Shown in pieces: positions 22,801 through 33,887 of a stretch of DNA of 64,000 bases. The stretch comes from Apiotrichum sp. Y4204 (Eukaryota > Basidiomycota > Tremellomycetes > Trichosporonales > Trichosporonaceae). A program made the translations under genes and the position numbers. The stretch's first letter is position 1. Every line of letters begins with the position of its first letter. The stretch is from positions 124,001-188,000 of the forward strand of contig JAMYHL010000002.1 in the NCBI GenBank assembly GCA_025531455.1, in the 5' to 3' direction. Below the pieces are notes generated by a model, which was given only the letters and a program-made list of their open reading frames with translations, was not told the origin of the DNA and searched no databases.

Positions 22801-24327
22801 AGGAGAACCTCCGAGCCATTCAGGTGCTTATCTCCGGTGTCGACACTACGTTTTTGAACACTGCCGACCTGCAGCTGGAGGTGACTCGGCCCAGTGAAGC
22901 CGTCCTCACCTCCAAGAGCGACGCCAAACTGCGTGTGGGGATCATTCTCCCATCGGCAGCTCCTGTCGGATCGGTCGTGCACCTGCAGGCGGTTGACGAC
23001 TACCTGGAGGCCAAGCTCCCTGCCGTCCCCACCACAGCGGAAAACGCGTCGGCAATGAACGCGCAGATCACACATGCTCTGTCCGCTCCTAGCCTCCGTA
23101 CCCTGGCTCCCCGCAGCTTGTGCTGCACGTCGTGCGACCGTGTCGTCGCTCATCTTCCGCTCGATGTCGAGTTTAAGGACCTTCCGTCCGAGTACTGGGC
23201 GGAGATGATCGAGGTTTGGATGTGCCACGCCGACCCCGCCTTCACGTCACAACTCGCAAAACATACGTCTGACGGCTTCTGGCCGTCTCCAGACACCGTC
23301 CTTGTCGGCGGCAGCTACCTTCTGGTTTCCGGCAGCCACATTTGCGACTCGCACCTCAGCCTGGAAAAGTCCAACGAGGTAAGTTTCTTGCATTTCCCCA
23401 ACCCCATTCCCTTTCCGGGCTTCAAGAAGGTCGTCGCCATGACTCCCACTGGCGGTCCTGCACTCGCTTGGGACGCAGGGGAAGAAGCTCGTGCAAGTTT
23501 CCTCCCCGTTGCACCGAGATGAGTCTGGACGATACATGGCCGATACAAGGGTCCAACATCGAACATGCCGCAGTCCCGCGGTGCTAGGATACAATTCCTC
23601 GCCCTTCCAGTCCCATTGGGCGGGGCCTACCTCCGAAGCAACATTCTCTCTGTCATTCTCGTTTGTGTGCTGACACAATAAGCCTGACCAATGGCGCATC
23701 ATATCTTGCCCGTGTGGTGAGGTGCTCGGTAAGCTGCGCCCACAGGATGGCCGCCCAGGTGCGGGCACCGTTCGGTTCTCGAAGTGGGCCATTGCTCTAC
23801 TCCGCGGAAAGGGTGCTGGCGAGATTTCGCCAGTGCGCTACCCTCTCTCGACATTTGTCGTTTCAGACATGCTCGAGCTCTCACAGGCGCACGCCTCGCA
23901 CCGCTTCATCATCTGTGACGAGCGGACCGGCGACCGGCGACTCGCCATCTGGGTCTTCAACCCTTCGATCCGCGTTGCCTATTGCAGGGCCAGTGGTGTC
24001 CCCCAGGATGCTCTCCCACCCGCGCCTCTCAAGGGCACCTTTGCGCGTCACCTCAACCGCCAAAACATCAGTGCAGCGGAGATCCTCCCGCCTAGCCGCT
24101 CGCTCCGCGCCGCCAAGATCATGTTCAAGGTTCTCGACCCCAACTCCCCAGCGGGCGAATACGAAAGGCTCCCAGGCTTTGGCGCGCGCAGTCAGGTCGA
24201 GCACCTCCGCTACTCGGGCGACGTGTGCATGACCCTTATCGAGGTCCTGCGCGCCAGCGCGGCTCTGTATCCCACCGCCCGCCGCACCATGGGCTCCTTC
24301 GAGGTCGGATTCCTCGACCGCGTATAG
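19852..24327 (+). CDS. UBE3D/Ipa1-like protein with HECT_2 domain and long N-terminal region
   Basis: Exon 1 is 19852-20076, followed by a long exon from 20142. The C-terminal 350 residues carry the marks of the HECT_2 (UBE3D, yeast Ipa1) family: a cysteine pair in LCCTSCDRVVAHL, the core LPSEYWAEMIEVWMCH, then SCPCGEVLGKL and a conserved end. Proteins of this family bind ubiquitin-conjugating enzymes and act as atypical E3s; yeast Ipa1 is tied to mRNA 3'-end processing. The usual length is about 350-400 residues; here roughly 950 mostly disordered Ser/Pro/Arg-rich residues precede the domain, including a tandem ten-residue repeat. Possible in-frame introns lie at 21357-21461 and 21480-21557, flanking an 18-nt exon. 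The junction between about 23380 and 23685 is unresolved: a donor at about 23380 and an acceptor before CCTGACCAATGG (about 23681) would join the two halves. Confidence 0.75.
21732..21791 (+). repeat. Tandem 30-bp duplication inside UBE3D-like gene
   Basis: Two adjacent 30-bp copies, nearly identical, encode the ten-residue unit ASRDTNGPRR twice. The copies differ at a few bases, so the duplication is not brand new. It lies in the disordered N-terminal region. Confidence 0.85.
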
Positions 24328-24772
24328 GCCATCTAGACTCTAAAAGCGCTAGAAATCGCTAGGGATAAAAACAGGAAACGTTCTCCAATTTCTTCCCCAC
24401 ATTTTGGTCATTCGCCATCTTTCGGCTCTTGGGCTCTCAGTCAACAAAACCAGCAATCACCCTCCGTCGCTCCACCCTCAATGTACAAGCATTTATTCCG
24501 GTCATTTCGTTTCAATTCCCTCCCATTTCAACGTGTACGAGGTTAGGTTAATCACATTGTGCATATAGGCGCTCCGCAGATTGAATGATGATATGAAATT
24601 GAACTGCAGTACAGTCGAGGGTGCAGGGCTGCGCCCAGAGTGGGAATCACAGTACATCGGCACGAGTCAGCAGCGTCGCACTACGAGTAATGCAAGATGG
24701 GATGCATGTCTGGTAGGAGCAGTGCGTGCGTTTTCTTTTTTTGTTTTGACTTCTATTCTTCGTTTTCGGCGT
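24328..24772. other. Convergent 3' region
   Basis: This 445-bp stretch between the stops of two convergent genes is AT-richer than its surroundings. I see no gene. It must hold both polyadenylation regions. Confidence 0.6.
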
Positions 24773-26585
24773 TTATCCACTCGATGCGACCTCTTTCGGA
24801 TCGACCTGTGGCCGCACACGCCGCAGCGCATCCGACGCCCGCCGCCGGCCCTCGGGGAAATTGCCCTCGCGCGCAATACTCAACGCAGTGGCGAAATGCT
24901 CCGCCGCTCCCGGGAGGTTATTCTCAATCTGCAGTCAGAAGCAAATCCCAAAAATCCAGAGTGTCATTCCTTCGGCGGCAAAGTTCGCGCTCGCTTCACT
25001 CGCCCCACGCACCTCATCAAGCATGCCGAGGTTGTACGCCGCGGCCGCCTGCGCGCGCACACACAGCGCCTGCTCGGGGGACGCGGGCGGGCCGGTCCAC
25101 CCCGCCTCGGCGGCCGCGCCGTCCGCGAGCTCGCGCGCCTTGAGCGCCCACGTGCGCGCGACGCGCACCGCATCCGGCGTGCGCGGCTCGAGCGCGTACG
25201 ATGAGATGCCCGTCATGAGCTGTTGTCAGTAGGTTAGCAAAGAATACCAAGACCCACGTTCGCAGCTGCCGTCAGCGCGATTCCGATACTTTTCCCCTTT
25301 TCACACATCACACGCACCATTACACCTGTCCTCGAGGGTCGGCTGGCCGCCGGGGGGAAGCACAGTGCTGAGGGCCTGGAGGAGGAGCTGGGCCGCGAGG
25401 TCTGGCCGCTTCTGGCGTGCATACACTGTCGAGAGGGCTTCCATCGTCATGCCGAGTCCGCGGCGGTTCACGCGGCCGGCGGTATCCTCCTCGCCGTCCG
25501 GGGTGAGCGCGCCGTCCTGCGGGAGCGAGAGGTCGCGGCCCGCGACGACCGCGCCGTCGGGCGTGCGCCCGCCGAGGCCGATACGCAGCATCGCGGTCAG
25601 CGCGCCGGTGAGATACACCTCTGCGGCATCGTTCCACGTCCGCGCGTCGGTCCCGAGGCCTGCGGGGACAGGAGCAATGTACACCTGCGGAGCCTCGGGA
25701 GCTTCTTCCTGTGTGGGGGCGTCCGAGTCGGCCTCCTTCCCGCGCCGAGTCGGGACAGGCGTATCCGTCTTTGGGGGCGGCACGGCGGTGGATACCGCCT
25801 CCTGGATAAAGTCTGGGAAGGGGGGCGGGTGGCGCATTTCGGCCATGCGGCCCGCGATCTGGCCGAGTTTCTGCGCGAGCCCGATCGCACGGTGGTGTTC
25901 CTCGGTAGTCAGGGGGCGCGGCTCGCCGCCAGACCACGCGGTATCGGATGCGGTGGTGGTCGCGTCGGCGACGAGGGGGTTTTCGCCAAAGAACGCCATT
26001 GCCTCGCGGTTGGTATCGTAGGCGCGAACGGGCTGGCCGGCCGCCTCGAGCATCGCGCCCCAGGTGACGTAGATGCCTGAGAGCTTGAGGAGGGGGTCGG
26101 GCGCGAGTGCCGAGGGAGGCAGGCTGCGCGCAGCGTGCACGGCGATGCGGAAGAAGGCATCAGCGCGCTCCGTCTCGCCACGCGCTTTGGCCTTGATGGC
26201 GGATTTGAGTGGCGAGCGCACGGGTTCCGGCCAGATCTGGAGCGAGTAGTAGAATTCCAGCCTGGAAGTGAGTGGAAGAAAATGCAGGTGGTACTCACAG
26301 GCCGTAGATTGTCACGAGGAGGCCGAGGGAGACGAGGCCCGCAAAGAGATGCGAGATCTTGAGACCGGATTCCTTTGCGGCGCCCTTGCCATCTTTGCCG
26401 CCCTTGCCGTCCTTTGGTGGAGGGGTGGAGGTAGAGGCAAGGCGCGCCTGGAGCTGGAGGTGGAGCGCAGCTGGCGAGGAGCGGACGGGGGTCGGGGCGA
26501 AAGCGGGCCGCGCTCGGAGGGAAAGGAAACGCAGCGCCGGCGGCGCGCGGAGGCGGAGAGGGGCGCGGAGTGCGCGGGACAGCAT
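24773..26585 (-). CDS. Mgr3-like mitochondrial inner-membrane TPR protein
   Basis: Five exons on the minus strand: 26299-26585, 25318-26261, 25258-25265, 25013-25219 and 24773-24928, giving 533 residues. The N-terminus is a typical mitochondrial presequence (Arg/Leu/Ala-rich, no acidic residues for about 50 residues). One transmembrane helix follows near residues 76-95 (SHLFAGLVSLGLLVTIYGL), then TPR-like helical repeats. This layout matches yeast Mgr3, an adaptor that delivers substrates to the i-AAA protease Yme1 in the inner membrane; I assign it by architecture, not search. The third exon is only 8 nt: donor AATG|GTGCGT, exon CTGCGAAC, donor GTGGGT. It is needed to keep the frame and yields LEDRCNAANLMTGIS, which suits a TPR helix. 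Confidence 0.75.
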
Positions 26586-27067
26586 CGTGGGGTGGTAGAG
26601 AGTGTGATAACGATGACGATGTGATGGACGATGATGGAGCGCCGGGGAATTGACTTTTGGCCGACTTTTGAAGAAGCATCCCCCCAGGACACACACAGCG
26701 TTGGGCTTGGTATTTGGTGGACGGCGCCGATACATGTCTGAGACACGCATCCGCATCAGTGGCATGCATACCTCGCCCTAGTCTTCTTCTTCATCAACAT
26801 CACAGACCACACCAGGATCAGTCATCATCAATACTCCCCGTGTGGACGCTTCGATGTGAGGTGCTCCATGACGCCGACATGCCGCCCATTGGCCATTGGC
26901 CGCCACAACCGAGCTTGCCGGCCGGCTCGGACCGACGGCAGTGGCGTCATGGTGGGCAGTTGTCGGGACGCGGGGGTGTGTTTTGCGGAGTGAGGAGTGA
27001 GTAAACGATAAAGAGATGGAGATGGGATGCATTGCGGGTTACTCTTTCACTACTACTCATACTCACC
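26586..27067. other. Divergent promoter, TPR protein / aldo-keto reductase
   Basis: This 482-bp region separates the starts of two divergent genes. No gene and no CACGTG box is present. Nothing else stands out. Confidence 0.6.
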
Positions 27068-28432
27068 ATGTCTGTCCCCTCCATCGCGCTCAACGACGAG
27101 ACCACAATCCCCGTCATCGCCTTTGGTGCGCCCCGCCCAGAATACCCATAAAGCTAACCAGCAGGCACCGGCACGGCGCTGTACGGCAAGGAGTGCGCGG
27201 ACCTCGTGCTGTCCGCGCTCGGGAACGGGTACGTCTCGCTCGACACGGCGCAGATCTACGGCAACACCGAGAGTGTCGGCAAGGCGCTGGCGCAGTGGGA
27301 CGGCAAGCGCGAGGACATCTATATTCTCTCCAAGTGTGGGTCAGAATAGCGAAGTCGAAACCGCGGCGATTCCTGACTACTGTAGGGGGCAAGGCGACGA
27401 GCGAGGACGTCAACGACCCGCGCACGGTGCTCGAGGGCCTCCTCAAGGAGCTGGGCACGGACTATGTCGACATGTGTACGTGAGCCGGGAACTGTATATG
27501 TGGCTGACGGCAGACCTGATCCACAGCCCCCTGGTGAGTCGCCGAAAGGGAGGGGTTATTCCCAGACGGTGGACAACGTCGACACGAGCGGCGTGCGGCG
27601 CTCCCCGCGCCCCCGGGTGCGTTGTGGCCGTATATCTCTGACAGCAGGTATCGAAAAACTCGCCCGCAGACACCTGGCGCGTCATGGAGCAGATTAAGCG
27701 CGACGGACTCGCGCGCAGCATCGGCGTGTCCAACTTTCGCGAGGAGGATATCGCGGCTATTGCGGGAAGCTGGGAGATCCCCCCAGCCGTCAACCAGGTG
27801 AGTCGCAGGCTTGGTAGGCACTGGCCTCCTGGATGTCCACACCTCCCCATGGCCTGGCGTTTCCATTCTCACAACAGATCGAATTCAACCCGTACATCCA
27901 CCACGCGCCGAACATTGAGCGCCTGACGGCCATAATGCGCGCACACAACATCAAGTACCAGACGTACGGCCCGCTCGGGTCCGTGTTCCGGTCCCCCGGC
28001 GGCCCGGTCGACCCGGTTGCGGAGCGCATCGCCAAGGAGCGCGGCGCGACGGTCGCGCAGGTGCTCCTCCTGTGGGCGCAGCAGTTCTCGGGAGGTACGG
28101 TCGTTACGTGAGTACCAAAGTGCGGGGATACGGGTGTGGGGAGGGAGGGGAAGACGGATGGGAGAAGGGGTAATGCGTAGACGATAGCGAATTGAGAGAG
28201 GAGCGAGGCCAGACCTGGAAGCCTCGAGCGCGAAACGCCCTTCTGCGTAATCTGCTTCATGCACCGCACTAACAACAGCACCTCCCGCAACGACACGCGC
28301 CAGAAGGAGCAGCTGGCCGCGTTCTCGCTCCCGCCTCTGACGGCCGCCGAGGTCGCCGAGATTGCCGAGGCGGGGCGCGGGCGCTTCTTCCGCCAGTTCA
28401 TGCACGAGGTGTGGGATGGGGCCAAGCCGTAG
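27068..28432 (+). CDS. Aldo-keto reductase
   Basis: Seven exons: 27068-27125, 27165-27335, 27386-27475, 27514-27533, 27648-27797, 27878-28107 and 28279-28432, giving 290 residues. The fold is a TIM barrel that reduces carbonyls with NADPH. The catalytic tetrad is visible: Asp in SLDTAQ, Tyr in IYGN, Lys in ILSKW and His in YLIHSP. The NADPH-binding C-terminal part is present (GVSNF, then the TSRNDTRQ loop). It resembles the small fungal AKR3-type enzymes (2,5-diketogluconate or alpha-keto ester reductases); the substrate cannot be told. The fourth exon is only 20 nt and carries the catalytic His. Two introns end in CAGCAG or CAGCAG-like tandem acceptors. Confidence 0.9.
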
Positions 28433-29543
28433 AAGCGTAGCAGCGTAGCCGCGTGTGTGGTCATCTGATGCATCATCTTGAATGTGGGCTGAAAAGAGGT
28501 GGCTCGCGACAGACGCAACCTTTGACGGACTGGTGTCACTGAACCCGTGCGGGCCACAATGAGAACGAGGGGAACTGGCGACGATCAGCGCAGATCAAAA
28601 AGAAGAGAGCGATCAATCAAACGTGCTTGACGATCATTAGGATCAGCAGGGGGTACAAAGAGGGAGGATCGACAGAAGCATACACGGATCCGCAAGGGGG
28701 ATCGGCTGGTCAGAGGGAAAGATGGTCTGATCGCCAGGCTTGGGATCGCCGAAATCAGCACGATCAGCGCGATCAGCGCGATACGAAGCACAATGACGTG
28801 ATGCCTGCAGATGCCACGAGATAAGAGATGAGAAATCGCCGAGCGGCGTTATCCACCTCGGCTTCCACCTCTCGGGTGTTGCATGTCTCACCACAGCGGA
28901 ACACAATGCGGTGGAGTGCATGTTGTGTCTATATGGTTTTGCAAAAGCATCAAAGGATGGTGCCGAGAGCTGAGTATTGTCTGCGCCGTGGACTATGCAT
29001 CAACACTCGATATCTGTATGCATGGCGCAAGTCGATCGCACTGTGCAGACAGTGGCAGTGGACGGTGTTTGATGCGGAGATGCTATATCCTGATGTCATG
29101 GTTTGGTCACGTGATGTACTCTCCCACGGATGGGTGCTTCAATTTGTGTGTGTCTCCGCGTTTGGCTGCTCCGCCGAGCATCGGCGCTTGCACCTCCCTC
29201 TGGGAGGATCCTTCCTTTGCCGGCAATCGCGCGCACCGCCGAGCCAGCCAGCCAGCCTGCAGCCAGTGGGGGGCGCAGGTGCTTCCTCCACCAAGCCCCC
29301 CCCCGCCCCCATCATCATCACCAGCAGCAGCAGGTCTTCACCATCACCATCTCTATCGTCACTACCATCCATTCCTTTCCCATCCCATCCATCCACAGCG
29401 AGCTCGCAGTCTGTTACCCGCAATTATTACCCGCATAGCACACAAATAGCTAGGTACACGCCCCGCGAGCTCCGGGAGAGCCGACATCCACTCCCCCTTC
29501 CCTTCTCCCCAGCCTCCACCCCGACGCGGTCGCATTGCCAGCC
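28433..29543. other. Intergenic, SIN3 upstream region
   Basis: This 1.1-kb stretch holds no recognisable gene. It contains a short GCGATCA-type tandem repeat near 28750-28785, a CACGTG palindrome at 29106-29115 and CAT/CAG trinucleotide runs near 29310-29350. The right part is C-rich on the plus strand and is likely the SIN3 leader. Confidence 0.55.
29106..29115. promoter_or_regulatory. CACGTG box upstream of SIN3
   Basis: GTCACGTGAT, nine of ten bases identical to the boxes at 9540 and 14900, lies 429 bp upstream of the SIN3 start. A bHLH site is inferred. Confidence 0.45.
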
Positions 29544-32500
29544 ATGTCCGCACCGCCGGCAGGCCAGCAGAACCCCAACTGGCGGGAACCACCCAACTAT
29601 AGGCCGCTCAACGTCCGCGATGCGCTCAGCTATCTCGACCAGGTCAAGGTGAGTCGTGCAGGTGGATGCTGCTGGATGGAGGGATGGGGGATGGGGATGG
29701 GGGATGGGGGATGAGTGATGGGGGATGGCGGAGGGGGTGAGGGAAGGACGGCGAGAGAGCATCACCGAGTTGCTGGCAGCGTGCCGTCATCCAGGTGGTG
29801 TATGGTGGTGGACGCTGTGTGCGTGATGGCCTGCAGCGCGGCTTCTACAGCTGCTGCTCCGGTCGACATCAATCTACCATCCCGCGGCACACACTGTACA
29901 GACGGACGCTGACACTTTTTTTCCTTTTCTTCACCACAGATTCAATTTGCGGATCAGCCAGAGGTATACAATCGCTTTCTCGATGTGATGAAGGAGTTCA
30001 AAGGCCAGGTGTGAGTACCGACTGGGTGTGTGTGTGTGTCTTTGCGAACAGCACAACACGGCTCCCCGTCACTTTCTTCTTCTTCAAATTACTCACCCCT
30101 CAGTATTGACACTCCTGGCGTCATTGACCGTGTCTCAACTCTCTTCCGCGGCCACCCATCCCTTATTCAAGGCTTCAACACCTTCCTGCCACCGGGATAC
30201 CGCATCGAGTGCTTTGGTGCTGAAGGCGAAGTCGGTGGCATGATCACCGTCACCACCCCCTCCGGTACAGTGAGCCAAGTACCAGGCAACCTCTCCGCCG
30301 CCATGGATGCCCGTGACCGCGAGCAGCAGGCCGCCGCCGCGCATCGTGAAGCACAAGCAGCCCAGGCTCAGGCCCAGGCTCAGCAGGCCGTCGAGCCGCC
30401 CCCGCCGGCAAACTACCAGCAGACTCCGTCGCCCCTCGGCCACCCAGGCTTCTACCAGCAGGGCGCCCGCCCTCCTCCACCGATGCCGGCCGCGGCGCCT
30501 CCAGCCCAGACTCCGACGCGTCAGGCCGTTCCCCCATCCTCTGTCGCCATCCCGCCCCAGCACCCTGCCCCGGCCTCGGGTCCATCCACGCCCGGAGCCG
30601 CCCAGCTGCTGGCTTCCGGTGGTCTCGGCCACCAGGGCAACCAGGGTGGCGGTCCCCGCGGCGGCGCCCAGTCCATGCCGATACTCGAGTTCAATCACGC
30701 AATCTCGTTTGTCAACAAGATCAAGAACCGCTTCAACTCTGAGCCCGAGACGTACAAGAATTTCCTCGAGATTCTTCAGACGTACCAGCGTGACCAGAAG
30801 ATTGATGAGGTGAGAGCCACCCCCACTGCCACCACACATCCCTCCCGGCACACACTGACCACCGCAGGTTCACGAGCAGGTGATTGACCTGTTCAAGAAT
30901 GCGCCCGATCTCCTGGCCGAGTTTAAGCAGTTCCTCCCTGAGAGCGGTGGTCTCGGCTTTGGCTCGTTTGTGCAGGCCGCTGCGGGACAGCCGGCACCGC
31001 CAGCCCAGAAGCGCAAGGAGACAAAGGAGCCTGCTCCCAAGAAGCGTGCGCGCCCTTCCGAGAAGGCTGCCGGCGGCAGCAAGGTGAGCCGGGCCTGACA
31101 GTGATCGTGCACGGATGCGCCAGGGGAAAAGTATGGGATCGCTAACGCGTTCTAGAAGAAGAAGGCCGACAGCCCGGTCGAGGAGGAGCCGGTCCCCACG
31201 AACGCAATGCCCCAGACACTCGCGTCGCCCGAGGAGGTTGCCTTCTTCGACAAGGTCAAAAAGTACATTGACGACAAGGTCACGTACCACGAGTTCCTTA
31301 AACTCATAAACCTGTTCACCCAGGATATCATCGATGCCAAGGTGCTTCTCGACCGCGCCGCAAACTTCATCGGCGACGCTGGTGATGTGTGGACTGCGTT
31401 CAAGAAGATGGTCGGAGCGGACGACCTCGGCCATATTGGCAATGCCACCCTCGCCCAGAGTGGCTTTGGCTTTGGCGGCATGATCAACATTGACAACACA
31501 ATGTCGGAGAACACCCCCATGCTGGAGCGCCAGCGTCCTGACCTCTCGACCTCCAAGGCGAAAGCCTACGGCCCCAGCTACCGCAAGCTTCCCAGCACTG
31601 AGATCAACCTCAACTGCACCGGACGTGACGCGATGTGCTGGGAGGTCCTTAACGACGAGTGGGTCTCGCACCCCACCTGGGCAGCCGAGGACGCCGCTCC
31701 CTTCCTTGCGCACCGCAAGAACGCATACGAGGAAGCCCTCCACAAGTCGGAGGAAGAGCGCCACGAGTACGACTTCCACATTGAGGCCAACCTGCGCACT
31801 ATTGCCCTCCTCGAGCCGCTCAACAACAAGATCCAGTCGCTCGAGCCCGAGGAGCGCGCCCACTTCAACCTCAAGGCGGGTCTCGGCGGCCACAGCCGCT
31901 CTATATACCAGCGTATCATCAAAAAGGTCTACGGCAAGGAGCTCGGCCCGGATATCATTCGTGCTCTCCACGAAAACCCCGTCGTCGCCCTCCCCATTGT
32001 TCTCGAGCGTCTCAAGGCCAAGGACGAGGAATGGAAGAAGGCGCAGCGCGAGTGGAACCGCGTCTGGCGCGAGCAGGACGCCAAGAACTTTTACAAGGCC
32101 CTCGACCACCAAGGTGTGGTGTTCAAGTCTGCGGACAAGAAGACGCTCAACGCCAAGAGCCTCATCAATGAGATTGAGGCCCGTCGTCGCGAGCAGACCA
32201 ACCAGCGCAACTCGGTCGCCAACCCGCGCGCCGCTCCGCGCGCCCGCCACCAGTTTGCGCTCGAGTTCAAGGACGTCGAGGTGGTCAAGGACGCGCTCAA
32301 ACTTGTGTTTGGCTACCTTGACCGCGTTAATAATGTCAACGCGGCTGACAAGGAGCGCATCGAGCTTCAGATCCGCGACTTTGTCCCGCTGTTTTTCATG
32401 TACGACAAGGAAGAGTTTGACGACTTTGGTGATGCTGAGCACCCCGGCTCGGACGACGAGTCCAACGGCGTCGAGTCGGATGGTGACGTGAGCATGGCGG

Positions 32501-33887
32501 ACGACGACGACATGTCGTCTGCGACGAGGAAAAAGAAGACGCAAACCTCGCTCCGCAAGCAGATCCTCAAGGCTGCGGGCGAAAAGGACGGCCGCGGACG
32601 TCGCGAAGGCACGGGCACCACGGGCATCGACGACACTGCCGAGTCGTCCATCACCGACCGTGACGAGACCCCCGCGCCTCCTCCTGCGGACCCCGCCGCT
32701 GTCGCCGAGGCTGTCGAAAAGGACAAGGCCGCCGCCGAGGTCTCGGAGCAGGTGTGGGTGAAGATGGATGCCGGCGCCTCGATCGAGGACAAGAAGACGC
32801 AGCTCCAACGCCCGGGCAACTTTTTCGCCAACAACCACTTTTACGTGTTCATCCGCCTGCTGCACATTCTCTACACGCGTCTCCTGCTGTGCAAGAACAT
32901 TGCCGCCGAGAAGGCCGCGGCGAAGAAGCAGCCGATCAACCCCGTGGCCATCAAGCTTGGTCTCGCGGAGCCGTCGTCGCAGAACTTTGGGGTCGAGAAC
33001 GGCGAGAACCCCAGCCAGCACTATTACGAGCACCTCCTTGCGCTCGCAGAACGGCTGTTCGACAGCGATATCGACGCGCAGACGTACGAGGAGACGCTGC
33101 GTCTCATGTTCAGCAACAAGGCGTACATCATGTTTACTGTTGACCGTGTTGTTCTTGCGATTGTCAAGCAGGCGCAGACGATCCTCGGCGACGTCAAGAG
33201 CCAGGAGCTCCTCAGCCTGCTGCGTCGCGATCGCGAGAACCCGCGTGCCACCACCCGCCAGCAGATAGCGTACCGCATGAATGCGGAGAGCGTGCTCGGC
33301 GCGGACGAGAACCTGTTCCGTATTGAATACGTGAGTCATTGTTTGGTTCTTGTGCTGACAACCAGACCCCGTCCAACCAGACCGTGGCCGTGCAGCTCCT
33401 CGCGCGCGAGGACCTCACAGTCGACAACGCCGAGAACGCTGTCCAGAAGTGGCGTCAGTACATTGACAGCTACGTTTTGGTGAGTTCAATTGTTTGCGGC
33501 TTTACTAACTCTCAGCACCACCCGACGGAGGGTCTCGCACACCGCGTCGAGCCGCCGCTCATGTCGCGGAATCTCGAGGAGCGGACAGGGCCGTCGGCCT
33601 GGGACATGTCGTTTACGGTCACCAACGGCCTCAACTTCCGCGTCGCCCTCGGGAGCTACCGGATCTTCTACACTGGCGGCAGCGAGGACTTTTTCTTCCG
33701 GCACCGGCGGCCGGACGAGGTGGCCGAGATGGATGCGCAAGAGGAGGCGTTCATCGCCGGGGCTGGGTCCCGTTTGGACGAATGGGTCAACAAGACGATT
33801 GCGGATGAAAACGACGCGCTAGACGAGGCGGCAGCAGAAGACGGCGCCGAGGTCGCAGCCGAGGCCGCCGCCGTTGCCGCCATCTAG
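29544..33887 (+). CDS. SIN3: SIN3 transcriptional corepressor
   Basis: Seven exons: 29544-29648, 29940-30010, 30104-30809, 30868-31083, 31156-33330, 33366-33479 and 33516-33887, giving 1,252 residues. SIN3 is the scaffold of the Rpd3-type histone deacetylase complex in the nucleus. Three paired amphipathic helix domains are visible: PAH1 about residues 24-92 (ALSYLDQVK...VYNRFLDVMKEF), PAH2 about 250-322 (AISFVNKIKNRF...YKNFLEILQTYQ) and PAH3 about 390-455. The deacetylase-interaction region begins near residue 506 with PSYRKLPSTEINLNC. The conserved C-terminal domain starts near residue 925 (NNHFYVFIRLLHILYTRLLL). PAH1 and PAH2 are joined by a Gln/Ala/Pro-rich linker. The second and third exons are small and split PAH1. 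Intron 1 is 291 nt, by far the longest in the gene, and is G-rich. Confidence 0.95.
29675..29747 (+). repeat. G-rich GATGGGGG repeat in SIN3 intron 1
   Basis: A run of imperfect GATGGGG/GATGGGGG units fills the 5' half of the first intron. With at least four G-tracts of four or more, it could fold into a G-quadruplex in the non-template DNA or in the pre-mRNA. The folding is inferred. Confidence 0.7.

Noticed and set aside
30733..33339. 868-codon open frame on the minus strand across SIN3
   Set aside because: It lies opposite the long SIN3 exon. High GC at third codon positions removes antisense stops, and the translation has no domain or plausible start. The sense strand is a clear SIN3.
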